Shown here: positions 10,346 to 18,285 of the stretch, piece after piece | Layout of the letters: each line of letters opens with the position of its first letter | Numbering within the stretch: the stretch's first letter is position 1 | Source: Monoplex corrugatus | Taxonomy: Eukaryota; Mollusca; Gastropoda; Littorinimorpha; Ranellidae | Reading direction: 5' to 3' | Assembly: GCA_030674185.1 (NCBI GenBank) | Contig: JAPXFY010000018.1 | Coordinates: 51,377,755 to 51,400,254, forward strand | Length of the DNA stretch: 22,500 bases | Notes under the pieces: generated by a model | Database searches by the model: none | Told to the model about the DNA's origin: nothing | The model's input: only the letters and a program-made list of their open reading frames with translations | Made by a program: the position numbers and the translations under genes

Positions 10346-12756
10346 AGAACAAAGAAAAGCCACAGCAGCAGTCTACATCTCAAAGTCTCAACACAACCAA
10401 AAGCAATAGGCGCTTCAGAAAGAAACGCAAACAGGTGGAAACTGAACCAGACCAGGTGGTGAATCTGTCTTCCGTTCGACTTTCCGAAGATCAGGTCAGA
10501 GTATTGTCTCTTGGGCCCAAGTTCTGCCCCACCCCAAAAACATACGATGAGCTACAGCTTCTACACGACATCAAAGAAGGCATAAGGAAAGTTCGCCTAC
10601 GCAAGTATTGGTACACAGACAACACATCAACCCAGTTACCGTCAAAGCCCAAGTTCTACAAGAAAAACTTTTGGCAGCCACCCACGGGTAGGGATGAAGC
10701 CCTGGATGCCTTTAGCTCCACACTTGTAGCACGAGTGACCACCCACACACCCAATCCTCCAAAGAGATGGAACATCTCAAGAGAGAGCCAAAAAGCCATC
10801 TCAGAACTAAAAGACATGGTCAACAACCGCACTCTGCGCATCTCACAAGCAGACAAGGGAGGGGCGATTGTAGTGCAGGACTTTGACCAGTATGAGAAAG
10901 AGGCCTGGAGACAACTCAACAAAGCTGAACACTATGAAGTACTTCACAAGGATCCAACCAAAGAGATAGCTGCAACATCCAATGCTTTCATGGAAACGCT
11001 TCTGAAAGAACAGATAGTGGACCAGAAATGCTACGAATGGGGGAAGGTCGATGAACAAACTGTGAGGACTCACACATTTCACCATCTCCCAAAGATACAC
11101 AAAGATAACCAGACACCTCCAGGGCGACCCATCATCTCCGGCGTTAATGGACCTACGGAACGGCTTTCCAAGCTCGTAGATCATTGGCTTCAGCCCATCG
11201 TGCAAGCACTGCCATCGTACCTGAGGGATACAACGCACTTCTTGCAAGTGATGGAGGCCTGGAAAGAAAAAATGGAACCCATACACGAGGACGTACTTAT
11301 CGTCACAGTCGACGTTGTTGCACTCTACCCGAGCATACCACATGAGGAGGTTTCAGAATCACTTCAACATATGCTCAAGAACAACAGACATCTGATCAAA
11401 GACGCTCCCAGTACTCCTCTGCTGCTGGACATCGTGAAACATGTCCTCCAGAACAACGTCTTTGACTTCGACGGCCACTTCTTCCGCCAGATTCACGGAA
11501 CGGCCATGGGCACACCCATGGCGCCAGCAATTGCAAACCTCTTTATGGGGTGGATCGAAGAACGCCTGCTGTCATCATCCCCTCACCACATTAGCACAGA
11601 CCTGTGGCGTCGATTCATCGACGATGTGATCATGCTGTGGACCCATGGAGAAACAAAACTCAAACATTTCCTGGACTGGCTGAACAAACAGCATCCCACC
11701 ATAAAATTCACCGCTCACTATGGTCGTAGCAACATCCCTTTTCTGGACGCATCAGTCAGCATCAAAGATGGACATCTTATCACAGATCTTCACAGGAAAC
11801 CAAGTGACGCTAACATGTACCTTCCCTTCAGATCCAGTCATCTCCGCCACTGTGTCCGAGCAATACCTCATGGACAGTGCCTGAGAATCAGACGGATCTG
11901 CTCAGAAGATGCAACATTCAAGAAGAGATGCACTGAACTGAAGGATCGCCTGAGAGCACGTGGCTACCCCAACAGCCTGATACAGGCTGCCATTGACAGG
12001 GTGTCCTCCATCCCCCGAGAATCCACCCTCAAGTACGCCACCAAGCCCAAAGAGAATGCCAACAGAGTTCCATTCATCGTGACCCATAACCCCAGCCACC
12101 CTCCACTAGCTATGTGGCTGAAAGAAGGCATAGCCACGCTCCACACCAGCCGCAGAATGAAGAAAGCGATGCCTGCTCCACCCATGGTAGGAGAACGAGC
12201 CAGCAAAAGCCTCAGAAATATACTCATGCCCTCCTGTCCCCCATTTGCCAAGATTCAGGGGAATACAGAAGCGGGCTGCAAAAAGTGCACTGCAAGGAGA
12301 TGCGTCTTGTGCCTCAAACACCTCAGAGAGACTACAATGTTCAAAAGTGTCCGATCAGAACAGAATTTCACCATCAGGGACTCTATGACATGCAAAAGCA
12401 GAAACCTCATCTACCTCATTGACTGTGCCAAATGCAAAGATGTGCAATATGTAGGAGAGACGGGACAGACTCTACAACACAGATTCTATGGACACAGATC
12501 GAACATCAAAAACTCAGACGAACAGAAGAGCACAAGAACGACAAAACCTGACTACAACAAGAAAGGGGTGGAGGAAAGAAGGGAAACGCTGGTGGCTCGT
12601 CACTTCCAGACCCCTGGACACTCCATTGAACACCTGAGAGTCACAGCCATAGAACATATCCTAACAGAAGATCCAAACAGGAGGAAAGAAAGAGAAAGGT
12701 TTTGGAGACACAAACTGCTCACCAACTACCCTCAAGGATTGAATGTGTGGGACTGA
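10261..12756 (+). CDS. Penelope-type reverse transcriptase with C-terminal GIY-YIG endonuclease
   Basis: Open from 10261 with no ATG near the start; residues below count from the GTG at 10435 (773 codons to the stop at 12754-12756). Basic linker RRFRKKRKQ, then PLE RT motifs: ADKGGAIVV (from 139), RPIISGVNGPTERLSKLVD, VTVDVVALYPSIP (Asp 293), HGTAMGTPMAPAIANLFMG, RRFIDDVIMLW (Asp 396-397), NIPFLDASVSI and DLHRKPSDANMYLPF. Then a Cys finger CKKCTARRCVLC (615-626) and the GIY-YIG domain: LIYLI (658-662), QYVGETGQTLQHRFYGHR (Tyr 672) and a late Glu-rich helix RRKERERFWRHK. All catalytic residues I can recognise are present. The protein is expected to cut DNA with GIY-YIG and extend the end on its RNA. 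With no ATG, translation must come through the upstream frame at 9914 or a splice. Unlike the host LINE it has no internal stop. Confidence 0.92.
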   Translation, partial: FCGRLGKKRNEHQNPLSTNQTQKLLQLLKNKEKPQQQSTSQSLNTTKSNRRFRKKRKQVETEPDQVVNLSSVRLSEDQVRVLSLGPKFCPTPKTYDELQLLHDIKEGIRKVRLRKYWYTDNTSTQLPSKPKFYKKNFWQPPTGRDEALDAFSSTLVARVTTHTPNPPKRWNISRESQKAISELKDMVNNRTLRISQADKGGAIVVQDFDQYEKEAWRQLNKAEHYEVLHKDPTKEIAATSNAFMETLLKEQIVDQKCYEWGKVDEQTVRTHTFHHLPKIHKDNQTPPGRPIISGVNGPTERLSKLVDHWLQPIVQALPSYLRDTTHFLQVMEAWKEKMEPIHEDVLIVTVDVVALYPSIPHEEVSESLQHMLKNNRHLIKDAPSTPLLLDIVKHVLQNNVFDFDGHFFRQIHGTAMGTPMAPAIANLFMGWIEERLLSSSPHHISTDLWRRFIDDVIMLWTHGETKLKHFLDWLNKQHPTIKFTAHYGRSNIPFLDASVSIKDGHLITDLHRKPSDANMYLPFRSSHLRHCVRAIPHGQCLRIRRICSEDATFKKRCTELKDRLRARGYPNSLIQAAIDRVSSIPRESTLKYATKPKENANRVPFIVTHNPSHPPLAMWLKEGIATLHTSRRMKKAMPAPPMVGERASKSLRNILMPSCPPFAKIQGNTEAGCKKCTARRCVLCLKHLRETTMFKSVRSEQNFTIRDSMTCKSRNLIYLIDCAKCKDVQYVGETGQTLQHRFYGHRSNIKNSDEQKSTRTTKPDYNKKGVEERRETLVARHFQTPGHSIEHLRVTAIEHILTEDPNRRKERERFWRHKLLTNYPQGLNVWD

Positions 12757-12870
12757 CTCCAACCCTTCTCATGGTCCAATCTGCATGAGCTGCGACTGTA
12801 CAGTGCCCAAAGGAAATCCCGCTCGACGCGATGAGGGAAGGAAGGACAATTTTACCTGTTAGCACACCCT
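12757..12870 (+). other. PLE 3' untranslated internal segment
   Basis: 114 bp after the RT stop and before the (TAA)n tail of the L2-type fragment. No open frame or known motif was found. Confidence 0.55.
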
Positions 12871-12903
<33 letters not shown>

Positions 12904-12975
12904 GAGCATTTATATAGCGCCTAATCTGATGAAAACAAGAGCCCTAAGCGCTTACAGGTATCACGCAGACACAAC

Positions 12976-13021
<46 letters not shown>

Positions 13022-13036
13022 ACACACACACACACA

Positions 13037-13083
<47 letters not shown>

Positions 13084-13562
13084 AGCCGACATTCAAGGCT
13101 CAAAAGACAACAAGGGGGGATTTGGGGAAGTTAGGTGGTAGAGTCTTTATAAGTATCATGAGAGGGACTGGAAGAGATGGGTTTTCAGAGAGGACTTGAA
13201 AGAAGTGAGAGTTGCAGAGTGGCGAACAGAGACAGGGAGCTGATTCCAGATTACAGGGGCCTGATAGGAAAAGGAGCGTTGACCATAGGTTTTAGTGCGA
13301 CAGGATGGTATGCGGAAGGTACGAGTATCAGCCGAGGAACGAAGTTGACAAGAGGGGGTGTACAGATGGAGGAGGTCAGAGATGTAAGGGGGTGCAAGAC
13401 CGTTGAGAGACTTAAAACATAACAAAGCAATCTTGTAGCGAATTCTCTTTTCAACAGGTAACCAGTGAAGAGATTTGAGAAGAGGAGTGACATGAGAGGA
13501 ACGAGATTTTCTGAAGATGAGCCTAGCAGCATTGTTTTGAACTTTTTGAAGCATGAGTGTGA
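12871..13562 (-). mobile_element. 5'-truncated L2/CR1-superfamily LINE 3' end, nested in the PLE
   Basis: On the minus strand, from about 13560: LQKVQNNAARLIFRKSRSSH, VTPLLKSLHWLPVEKRIRYK, SLNGLAPPYISDLLHLYTPS, then YGQRSFSYQAPVIWNQLPVS and SFKSSLKTHLFQSLS, stopping at 13156. This block is the conserved C-terminus of L2/CR1/Rex-type ORF2 proteins. The 3' UTR carries (TG)n on this strand (12979-13082), then TAAGCGC and GGCGCTATATAAATGCTCTT, and ends in a (TTA)n tail (12871-12902). The 420-bp coding part has no stop or frameshift, which suggests moderate age. Boundaries are approximate; the 5' side runs into (CA)n and no target duplication is visible. Confidence 0.82.
12979..13082. repeat. (CA)n microsatellite inside the L2-type 3' UTR
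   Basis: About 100 bp of CA with two CC interruptions. Confidence 0.97.
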
Positions 13563-13613
13563 GTGTGGGTGCGCGTGTGTGTATGTGTGTGTGTGGGTGC
13601 GTGTGTGAGAGTA

Positions 13614-13649
<36 letters not shown>

Positions 13650-13721
13650 TGGGTATGTGAATGTGTGTGTGTTTGGGAGTATGTGAATGAATGTGTGTAT
13701 GAGTGTGCGGAGGTGTGTGCG

Positions 13722-13767
<46 letters not shown>
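13562..13767. repeat. (GT)n-rich microsatellite abutting the right pLTR
   Basis: Imperfect then pure GT repeats. They run without a break into the TGTGTGGG start of the right terminal repeat, so the pLTR edge at 13768 is set only by alignment with the left copy. Confidence 0.93.
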
Positions 13768-13777
<10 letters not shown>

Positions 13778-13953
13778 TATGGCACACAGCATGACATCAT
13801 AAAAATGACGCACAATCAAAATGACGCAAAATATTTCTACATAACTTCGTAATAGCTATGCTTTGTTAGTCGACATTCTGAGTTTCTTGAGAAAGACTTT
13901 AAAGTCGAAAATTTGACCGCTCCACAAGGTGTTCGGGTGTTGTGTACAGTAAG
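13768..13953 (+). repeat. PLE right terminal repeat (pLTR)
   Basis: Same 186 bp as 9607-9792, ending CAGTAAG, followed directly by the target duplication AAAACAAAAA. The hammerhead-like motif is at 13886-13915. Confidence 0.93.
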
Positions 13954-13963
13954 AAAACAAAAA
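13954..13963. other. Right 10-bp target-site duplication of the PLE
   Basis: Matches 9597-9606; the LINE sequence resumes at 13964. Confidence 0.88.
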
Positions 13964-14172
13964 CAAAATATACACAGAATGTATGTATTTGTTCAAAAGA
14001 ATTATCTGTCCACCATCTGCTCTTTGAATGTCCTATTTTACTTACGACATATAGAAATAACAATCTCGATTTTTCATGTACTGACTCTAGAGATATCCTT
14101 TACAACAAAAATAATGATATTATTTCGGTAGTCCAGCTGATTCTCAGATCCCCTGTTGGCAGATTGTTATGA
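13964..14172 (+). pseudogene. LINE ORF2 C-terminus with Cys/His finger, after the PLE
   Basis: Continues the frame cut at 9606: KYTQNVCICSKELSVHHLLF, then ECPILLTTYRN, a CxC...HH...C arrangement like the C-terminal finger of many LINE ORF2 proteins, thought to bind template RNA. It ends RSPVGRLL with TGA at 14170-14172. The join across the PLE is in frame once one target duplication is discounted. Confidence 0.85.
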
Positions 14173-14311
14173 AGAGTTCATTAATTGTTGTCTGTTATTG
14201 ATTGACACTGTTAACTTTATGTTCTGAATTCTTAATTGTTATTGTTCCCCTTCTTACATTCAAACTATCACTACCCCTTCCCATCCCCGTCCCCCACCCT
14301 TTTTTTTCCCC

Positions 14312-14402
<91 letters not shown>

Positions 14403-14458
14403 TGTATGTGTGTCTAAAATCACTATTGTGAACAGACATTAAATAAAGATTCCATTCC
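14173..14458 (+). other. LINE 3' UTR with (GT)n and AATAAA
   Basis: A pyrimidine-rich stretch, then (GT)n at about 14314-14412, then AATAAA at 14442-14447 and the 3' terminus GATTCCATTCC. There is no poly(A) tail; the short end looks like two ATTCC units, which would suit a CR1/I-type repeated-word tail. Confidence 0.75.
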
Positions 14459-14713
14459 AACTAACTAACCAGTCATCTGCACGCCTGCTGCAGTACAGAA
14501 TCAATCAGTTAATCAACCATCGTATCAATCAACGAACTAACCAGTCATCTGCACACCTGCTGCAGTACAGAATCAATCAGTTAATCAACCATCGTATTAA
14601 TCAACTAAGTAACCAATCATCTGCACACCTGCTGCAGTACAGAATCAATCAGTTAATCAACCATCGTATCAATCAACTAACTAACCAGTCATCTGCACAC
14701 CTGCTGTAGTGAA
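14459..14713. repeat. Right part of the 72-bp tandem array (about 3.5 copies)
   Basis: Starts with the duplicated AACTAACTAAC (14459-14469) and continues the unit seen at 4452-4642, with G/A and T/C variants. The last copy ends at about 14713 in CACACCTGCTGTAGT. Confidence 0.92.
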
Positions 14714-15604
14714 GATTCCATATGTAAAGGAACAGATCAGTAGAGTGTATGCCGAGTGCGCTTAAGTTGTACTTTAGTCAGCACCACAAAAACTGTGCAC
14801 GTCTCTGGTTCATACTTAAGCCTGCCATTTCCAGGAGTCACATGACACAACAACGACAACTACACCACCAACAACAGGAATAACAACAACAAGAACAATA
14901 ACAACAACAACAACAGCATCCAATACAAGTGTGACTGCCCGCGTTCAAGCAAACAGGAACAAGAAAAAGAAAAAAAAAACACGAAAGAAGAATACGAACG
15001 CGTATTTAATACAACAAGACAAGAAAGGCGCAAATTTTCGGCCAACTGGTCTTTGTCAAGCTAAGATTACAAACAAACAAACAAACATCAGATACAAAAA
15101 TTATGAGAAAAAGACTTAAACTTCCTTGCTGCTGTGTACAATGTGAGAAGCAGCAGCAGCAAACAACAACGACAACCACCATCACCACCACCACCACCAC
15201 CACTACCATTGTTGGCGCCAGCTGTGAGTGAATACCTGATCTTTTTCAGACTCAGGAAAAGTACAACAGCTTGGAAAAAAAAAAAAGATGGGCACTGGCT
15301 TCGTAATGCTGGTCACGAAGAAAGTGGAAATCTCTTCTCCTATCTCACTCTCCTATGACCTCATGGCCATGGTGCAGCAAGGGAGAGATATGGGACACTG
15401 CCCTTATAAGAAGAAGTTGAAATCTCTACCACCTCACTCATCTACGACTGCAGGGTTACAGGACTAGGTTTACCTTTTCTAGCGAGTAGCCAGTACAGTC
15501 ACGGAAAGAACAGAAGAAATTCTCCATATCTTTCTTTCTATGTAAAAGAACTTAGCGGACCAGCAAATTGGTACCAGACTCTGAGCAGTCATACTGGGAA
15601 TCTC
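14714..15604. other. Gene-free stretch with short microsatellites
   Basis: Unique-looking DNA with (CAA)n at about 14855-14915, an A-rich patch at 14960-14990, (ACC)n at about 15165-15208 and an imperfect direct repeat (about 15318-15360 resembles about 15410-15455, around GAAATCTCT and CTCACT). Small frames here are repeat by-products. The only further structure is the motif at 15031-15060. Confidence 0.6.
15031..15060 (-). ncRNA. Second copy of the hammerhead-like hairpin motif
   Basis: On the minus strand: CTTGACAAAGAC, a short hairpin (CC...GG), then GCCGAAAATTTG. It matches the pLTR motif at 22 of 30 positions, with seven of the eight differences inside the hairpin and one at the position expected to be free (N7). 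No PLE coding sequence is nearby, so it may be a relic of another PLE terminal repeat. Confidence 0.35.
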
Positions 15605-15715
15605 TGGTGAAATATTAGTGGTGTAGTATTATCATCGCCGAATTTTTCATCAGAGTTCCAATCGGAAGGTCTGGGGTTCGATCCTGCTAGGGGTACCTTC
15701 CGTCTGGTGCCAGTA
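15605..15715 (+). repeat. Possible tRNA-like SINE head (weak)
   Basis: TTAGTGGTGTAG (about 15617) resembles a Pol III A box and GGTTCGATCC (15676-15685) is a good B box. CGGAAGGT and TACCTTCCG flank the B box as an inverted repeat. There is no full cloverleaf, so this is at best a decayed tRNA-derived sequence. Confidence 0.3.
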
Positions 15716-15805
15716 AAAGTATGATATTTTTTTTTTTCGATCTCTTAGTTAAACTCGAGTACAGACCTGATCGTACACAGAGACTGAACCACCTTCGTGT
15801 ATACA

Positions 15806-15807
<2 letters not shown>

Positions 15808-15885
<78 letters not shown>

Positions 15886-15905
15886 ACACATACATAACAC
15901 ACACA

Positions 15906-15963
<58 letters not shown>

Positions 15964-15967
15964 CACA
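15808..15967. repeat. (CA)n microsatellite
   Basis: About 160 bp of CA with ACATACATAAC interruptions near 15880-15900. Confidence 0.96.
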
Positions 15968-16164
15968 GAGCAACAAGTATGCACATTAAAGATGGTGTTA
16001 AGTTACGTTAGTGTTCGGTAGCCTATGGAGACATGGAAATAACCACTATGTAGGCCCAACATGCACGTCAAGGAACATGGAGTAAGTTCACTGTACAGCA
16101 AAATACTGCCAGCACTATGTGAGCAAAACAATGTGCATACACGTATAGGACCAAAAAAATCGAA

Positions 16165-16440
16165 ACTTAACAATTAATGAATAAACAGACACACAAACAA
16201 ATAAACAAACAAATATATAAGGAATAAATAAATAAATAAAGGAATAAATAAAGAAAGGAGTAAATAAATAAATAGATAAATAAACGAACAAATAGATAAA
16301 CGAACAAATAAATAAACGAACAAACAAACAAAACAAACAAACAAGCAAACAAACAAACAAACAAACAAACAAACAAACAAACAAATCAATTAACAAATAA
16401 ATACATAAATAAACAAACAAATAAGCAAGAAGCAAACCTA
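16165..16440. repeat. (AAAC/AAAT)n tetranucleotide array
   Basis: AAAC and AAAT units mixed over about 275 bp, with AAAC dominating at 16318-16385. Minus-strand Phe/Leu/Cys-rich frames here are artefacts. 15968-16164 and 16441-16802 contain no recognisable feature. Confidence 0.93.
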
Positions 16441-16802
16441 AGTCACCATCAAGCAAACAGAAGGAAGATGGAGTGACTGTCGTTTAGATTGCCAACAGCG
16501 CCGTCGCTGTTACCCCAGTAACGTCAAAGAAAAGACAGGATCTTGATTTTTTCTTTCTTTCTTTTTTTAGAAAGTCGCCGCAGAAACCAGAAACATCTTG
16601 CAGACGACACTGGCACTGTAAATGCTGCAGGCCCCCTACTGGTGTGCACGTTTCACGCGTCCACTTATCAGGTCAAGGTCACTGCAACAAGTCACGTGTC
16701 AGATTTCACTGCTCGGTTCATCTGATGATGCGCTGTGTAATGAGCTGACCTTAGACACCGACTCGAGTTACCGGCCCTGAGAAAAGAACCACGGTGTAAT
16801 CA

Positions 16803-17095
16803 CTCGCCGTGGTCTAGTGGTTAGCGCAACTGACTATCGACGTGAAAGTTGTGGGTTCGAATTCCGTCAGTTCCCGTCAAACTCATTGTGGGATTTTCGG
16901 CCCCAATTGGTGCCTATCCAAAATCGAGCGTGCTATGAGCTCACTGGAAAAACTAAAACCACGCAGTCACCAGTTTCATCCACTTCACGGGTGTGTGTCA
17001 CTGAGAGAAAGTGTTGCTCGAATCTTCTGGCCAACACCGCGGCCGAATGTGTGTCTCTGAGTCTCGAGCCTTGTTGACGCCAGGATAATTATATT
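16803..17095 (+). mobile_element. tRNA-derived SINE
   Basis: The head has a Pol III A box TGGTCTAGTGG (16810-16820) and a B box GGTTCGAATTCC (16854-16865), with about 33 bp between them. The surrounding tRNA-like sequence does not fold into a complete cloverleaf (no matching acceptor stem or CCA end), so it is a SINE rather than a tRNA gene. A tRNA-unrelated body follows to about 17060 and an AT-rich end (ATAATTATATTGTGATGG) to about 17095. The 3' boundary is approximate. The short frames at 16817-17077 are not credible genes. Confidence 0.72.
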
Positions 17096-17206
17096 GTGAT
17101 GGACAGTGAAGAGTACAGACAGCTAGTAAGACATACAGTCTCAATCTTGGACAGAACTCCATAGCATCATGATTATCATCCCCATCGTCATCATCGTCAT
17201 AGTATT

Positions 17207-17614
17207 GTGAAATACTGTCCCAGATTCTATGACTGTTAATGTAGCGAACAAAATGTTGTGAAATACTGTCCCAGATTCTATGACTGTTAATGTAGCATAC
17301 AAAATGTTGTGAAATACTTTCCCAGATTCTATGACTGTTAATGTAGCATACAAAATGTTGTGAAATACTGTCCCAGATTCTATGACTGTTAATGTAGCGT
17401 ACAAAATGTTGTGAAATACTGTCCCACATTCTATGACTGTTAATGTAGCATACGAAATGTTGTGAAATAATGTCCCACATTCTATGACTGTTAATGTAGC
17501 ATACAAAATGTTGTGAAATACTGTCCCAGATTCTATGACTGTTAATGTAGCATACAAAATGTTGTGAAATACTGTCCCAGATTCTATGACTGTTAATGTA
17601 GCATACAAAATGGT
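17207..17614. repeat. 51-bp tandem array, about 8 copies
   Basis: The unit begins GTGAAATACTGTCCCAGATT and continues CTATGACTGTTAATGTAGCA. 51 is a multiple of three, so the minus strand stays open through the array and would encode a 17-residue repeat (TLTVIESGTVFHNILYA); this follows from the period and is not evidence of a gene. Copies differ by single bases (GTCCCAGATT or GTCCCACATT; GCATAC, GCGTAC or GCGAAC). Confidence 0.93.
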
Positions 17615-17816
17615 ACAGAAAAAAAAGTCACCATTGTAAGTCAGTGTCATTGTACACTCTGTTGTTGTAATCAAAGTAATGGACTGATGACCAAAAAATT
17701 ACGTTCTGAGTTGTGATTATAGTAATGGACAAGATAATCAAACACTTCACTCTGTTGTAATCATAGTTTGGACAAGATGACCCCAAACCACATTTTGTTT
17801 TGACATCGTAATAATG

Positions 17817-18285
17817 GACCATGTAATTATAATGATGGACAGATGACCATGTAATTATAATGATGGACAGATGACCATGTAATTATAATGATGGACAGAT
17901 GACCATGTAATTATAATGATGGACAGATGACCATGTAATTATAATGATGGACAGATGACCATGTAATTATAATGATGGACAGATGACCATGTAATTATAA
18001 TGATGGACAGATGACCATGTAATTATAATGATGGACAGATGACCATGTAATTATAATGATGGACAGATGACCATGTAATTATAATGATGGACAGATGACC
18101 ATGTAATTATAATGATGGACAGATGACCATGTAATTATAATGATGGACAGATGACCATGTAATTATAATGATGGACAGATGACCATGTAATTATAATGAT
18201 GGACAGATGACCATGTAATTATAATGATGGACAGATGACATGTAATTATAATGATGGACTGTTGACCATGTAATTACAATGATGG
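17817..18285. repeat. 28-bp tandem array, about 15 near-identical copies plus diverged ends
   Basis: Unit GACCATGTAATTATAATG followed by ATGGACAGAT. Copies from 17817 to about 18232 look identical. The last two are diverged (ATGGACTGTT). Upstream (17640-17816) more degenerate units with GATGACC and AATGGAC words form an older fringe. Confidence 0.93.

Larger units (their letters stand above)
9607..13953 (+). mobile_element. Penelope-like element with two direct terminal repeats, inserted in the LINE
   Basis: 4,347 bp. Direct terminal repeats (pLTRs) lie at 9607-9792 and 13768-13953, flanked by a 10-bp target duplication. Between them are a short upstream frame (9914-10345) and a long frame (to 12756) for a Penelope-type reverse transcriptase followed by a Cys finger and a GIY-YIG endonuclease. 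The 3' internal part holds a minus-strand L2/CR1-type fragment and (CA/GT)n microsatellites (12871-13767). PLEs are a separate class of retroelements that use a telomerase-related RT, and GIY-YIG-bearing PLEs with direct pLTRs are established. The apparently identical terminal repeats and the long open RT frame suggest recent insertion, in contrast to the decayed LINE around it. Confidence 0.93.
4643..14458 (+). mobile_element. Non-LTR retrotransposon (esterase ORF1; EN-RT-RNase H ORF2), split by a PLE
   Basis: The element is bounded by 11-bp target duplications (4632-4642, 14459-14469) within a 72-bp array. Without the inserted PLE and its extra duplication it is about 5.46 kb. Order: ORF1 remnant (SGNH-like), a 302-bp spacer, ORF2 (APE endonuclease, reverse transcriptase, RNase H), the PLE at 9607-13953, then the end of ORF2 with a Cys/His finger, and a 3' UTR with a (GT)n tract and AATAAA (14442-14447) just before the terminal GATTCCATTCC. 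It is 5'-truncated inside ORF1, since no in-frame ATG lies between the boundary and the coding sequence. An RNase H-bearing ORF2 is typical of I-group LINEs; an esterase-like ORF1 is best known from CR1/L2-type LINEs. Clade not assigned. Confidence 0.88.

Noticed and set aside
10656..12321. Minus-strand frames of 60-166 codons opposite the PLE RT
   Set aside because: Antisense shadows of the strongly supported plus-strand RT/GIY-YIG frame.
13156..13815. Single 219-codon minus-strand protein with a His/Thr-rich N-terminus
   Set aside because: The N-terminal half is (CA)n translation and part of the pLTR; only the C-terminal part from about 13560 is genuine L2/CR1-type coding.
9607..13953. LTR retrotransposon or retroviral provirus
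   Set aside because: No TG...CA LTR ends, primer-binding site, gag, protease or integrase; the RT motifs and GIY-YIG domain are of the Penelope type.
16806..16876. Functional tRNA gene
   Set aside because: A and B boxes are present but acceptor and T stems do not pair properly, and a long unrelated body follows; it fits a SINE.
17141..17674. Minus-strand 160-177-codon frames over the 51-bp array
   Set aside because: The period is divisible by three, so openness is automatic; no start context and no similarity to known proteins.
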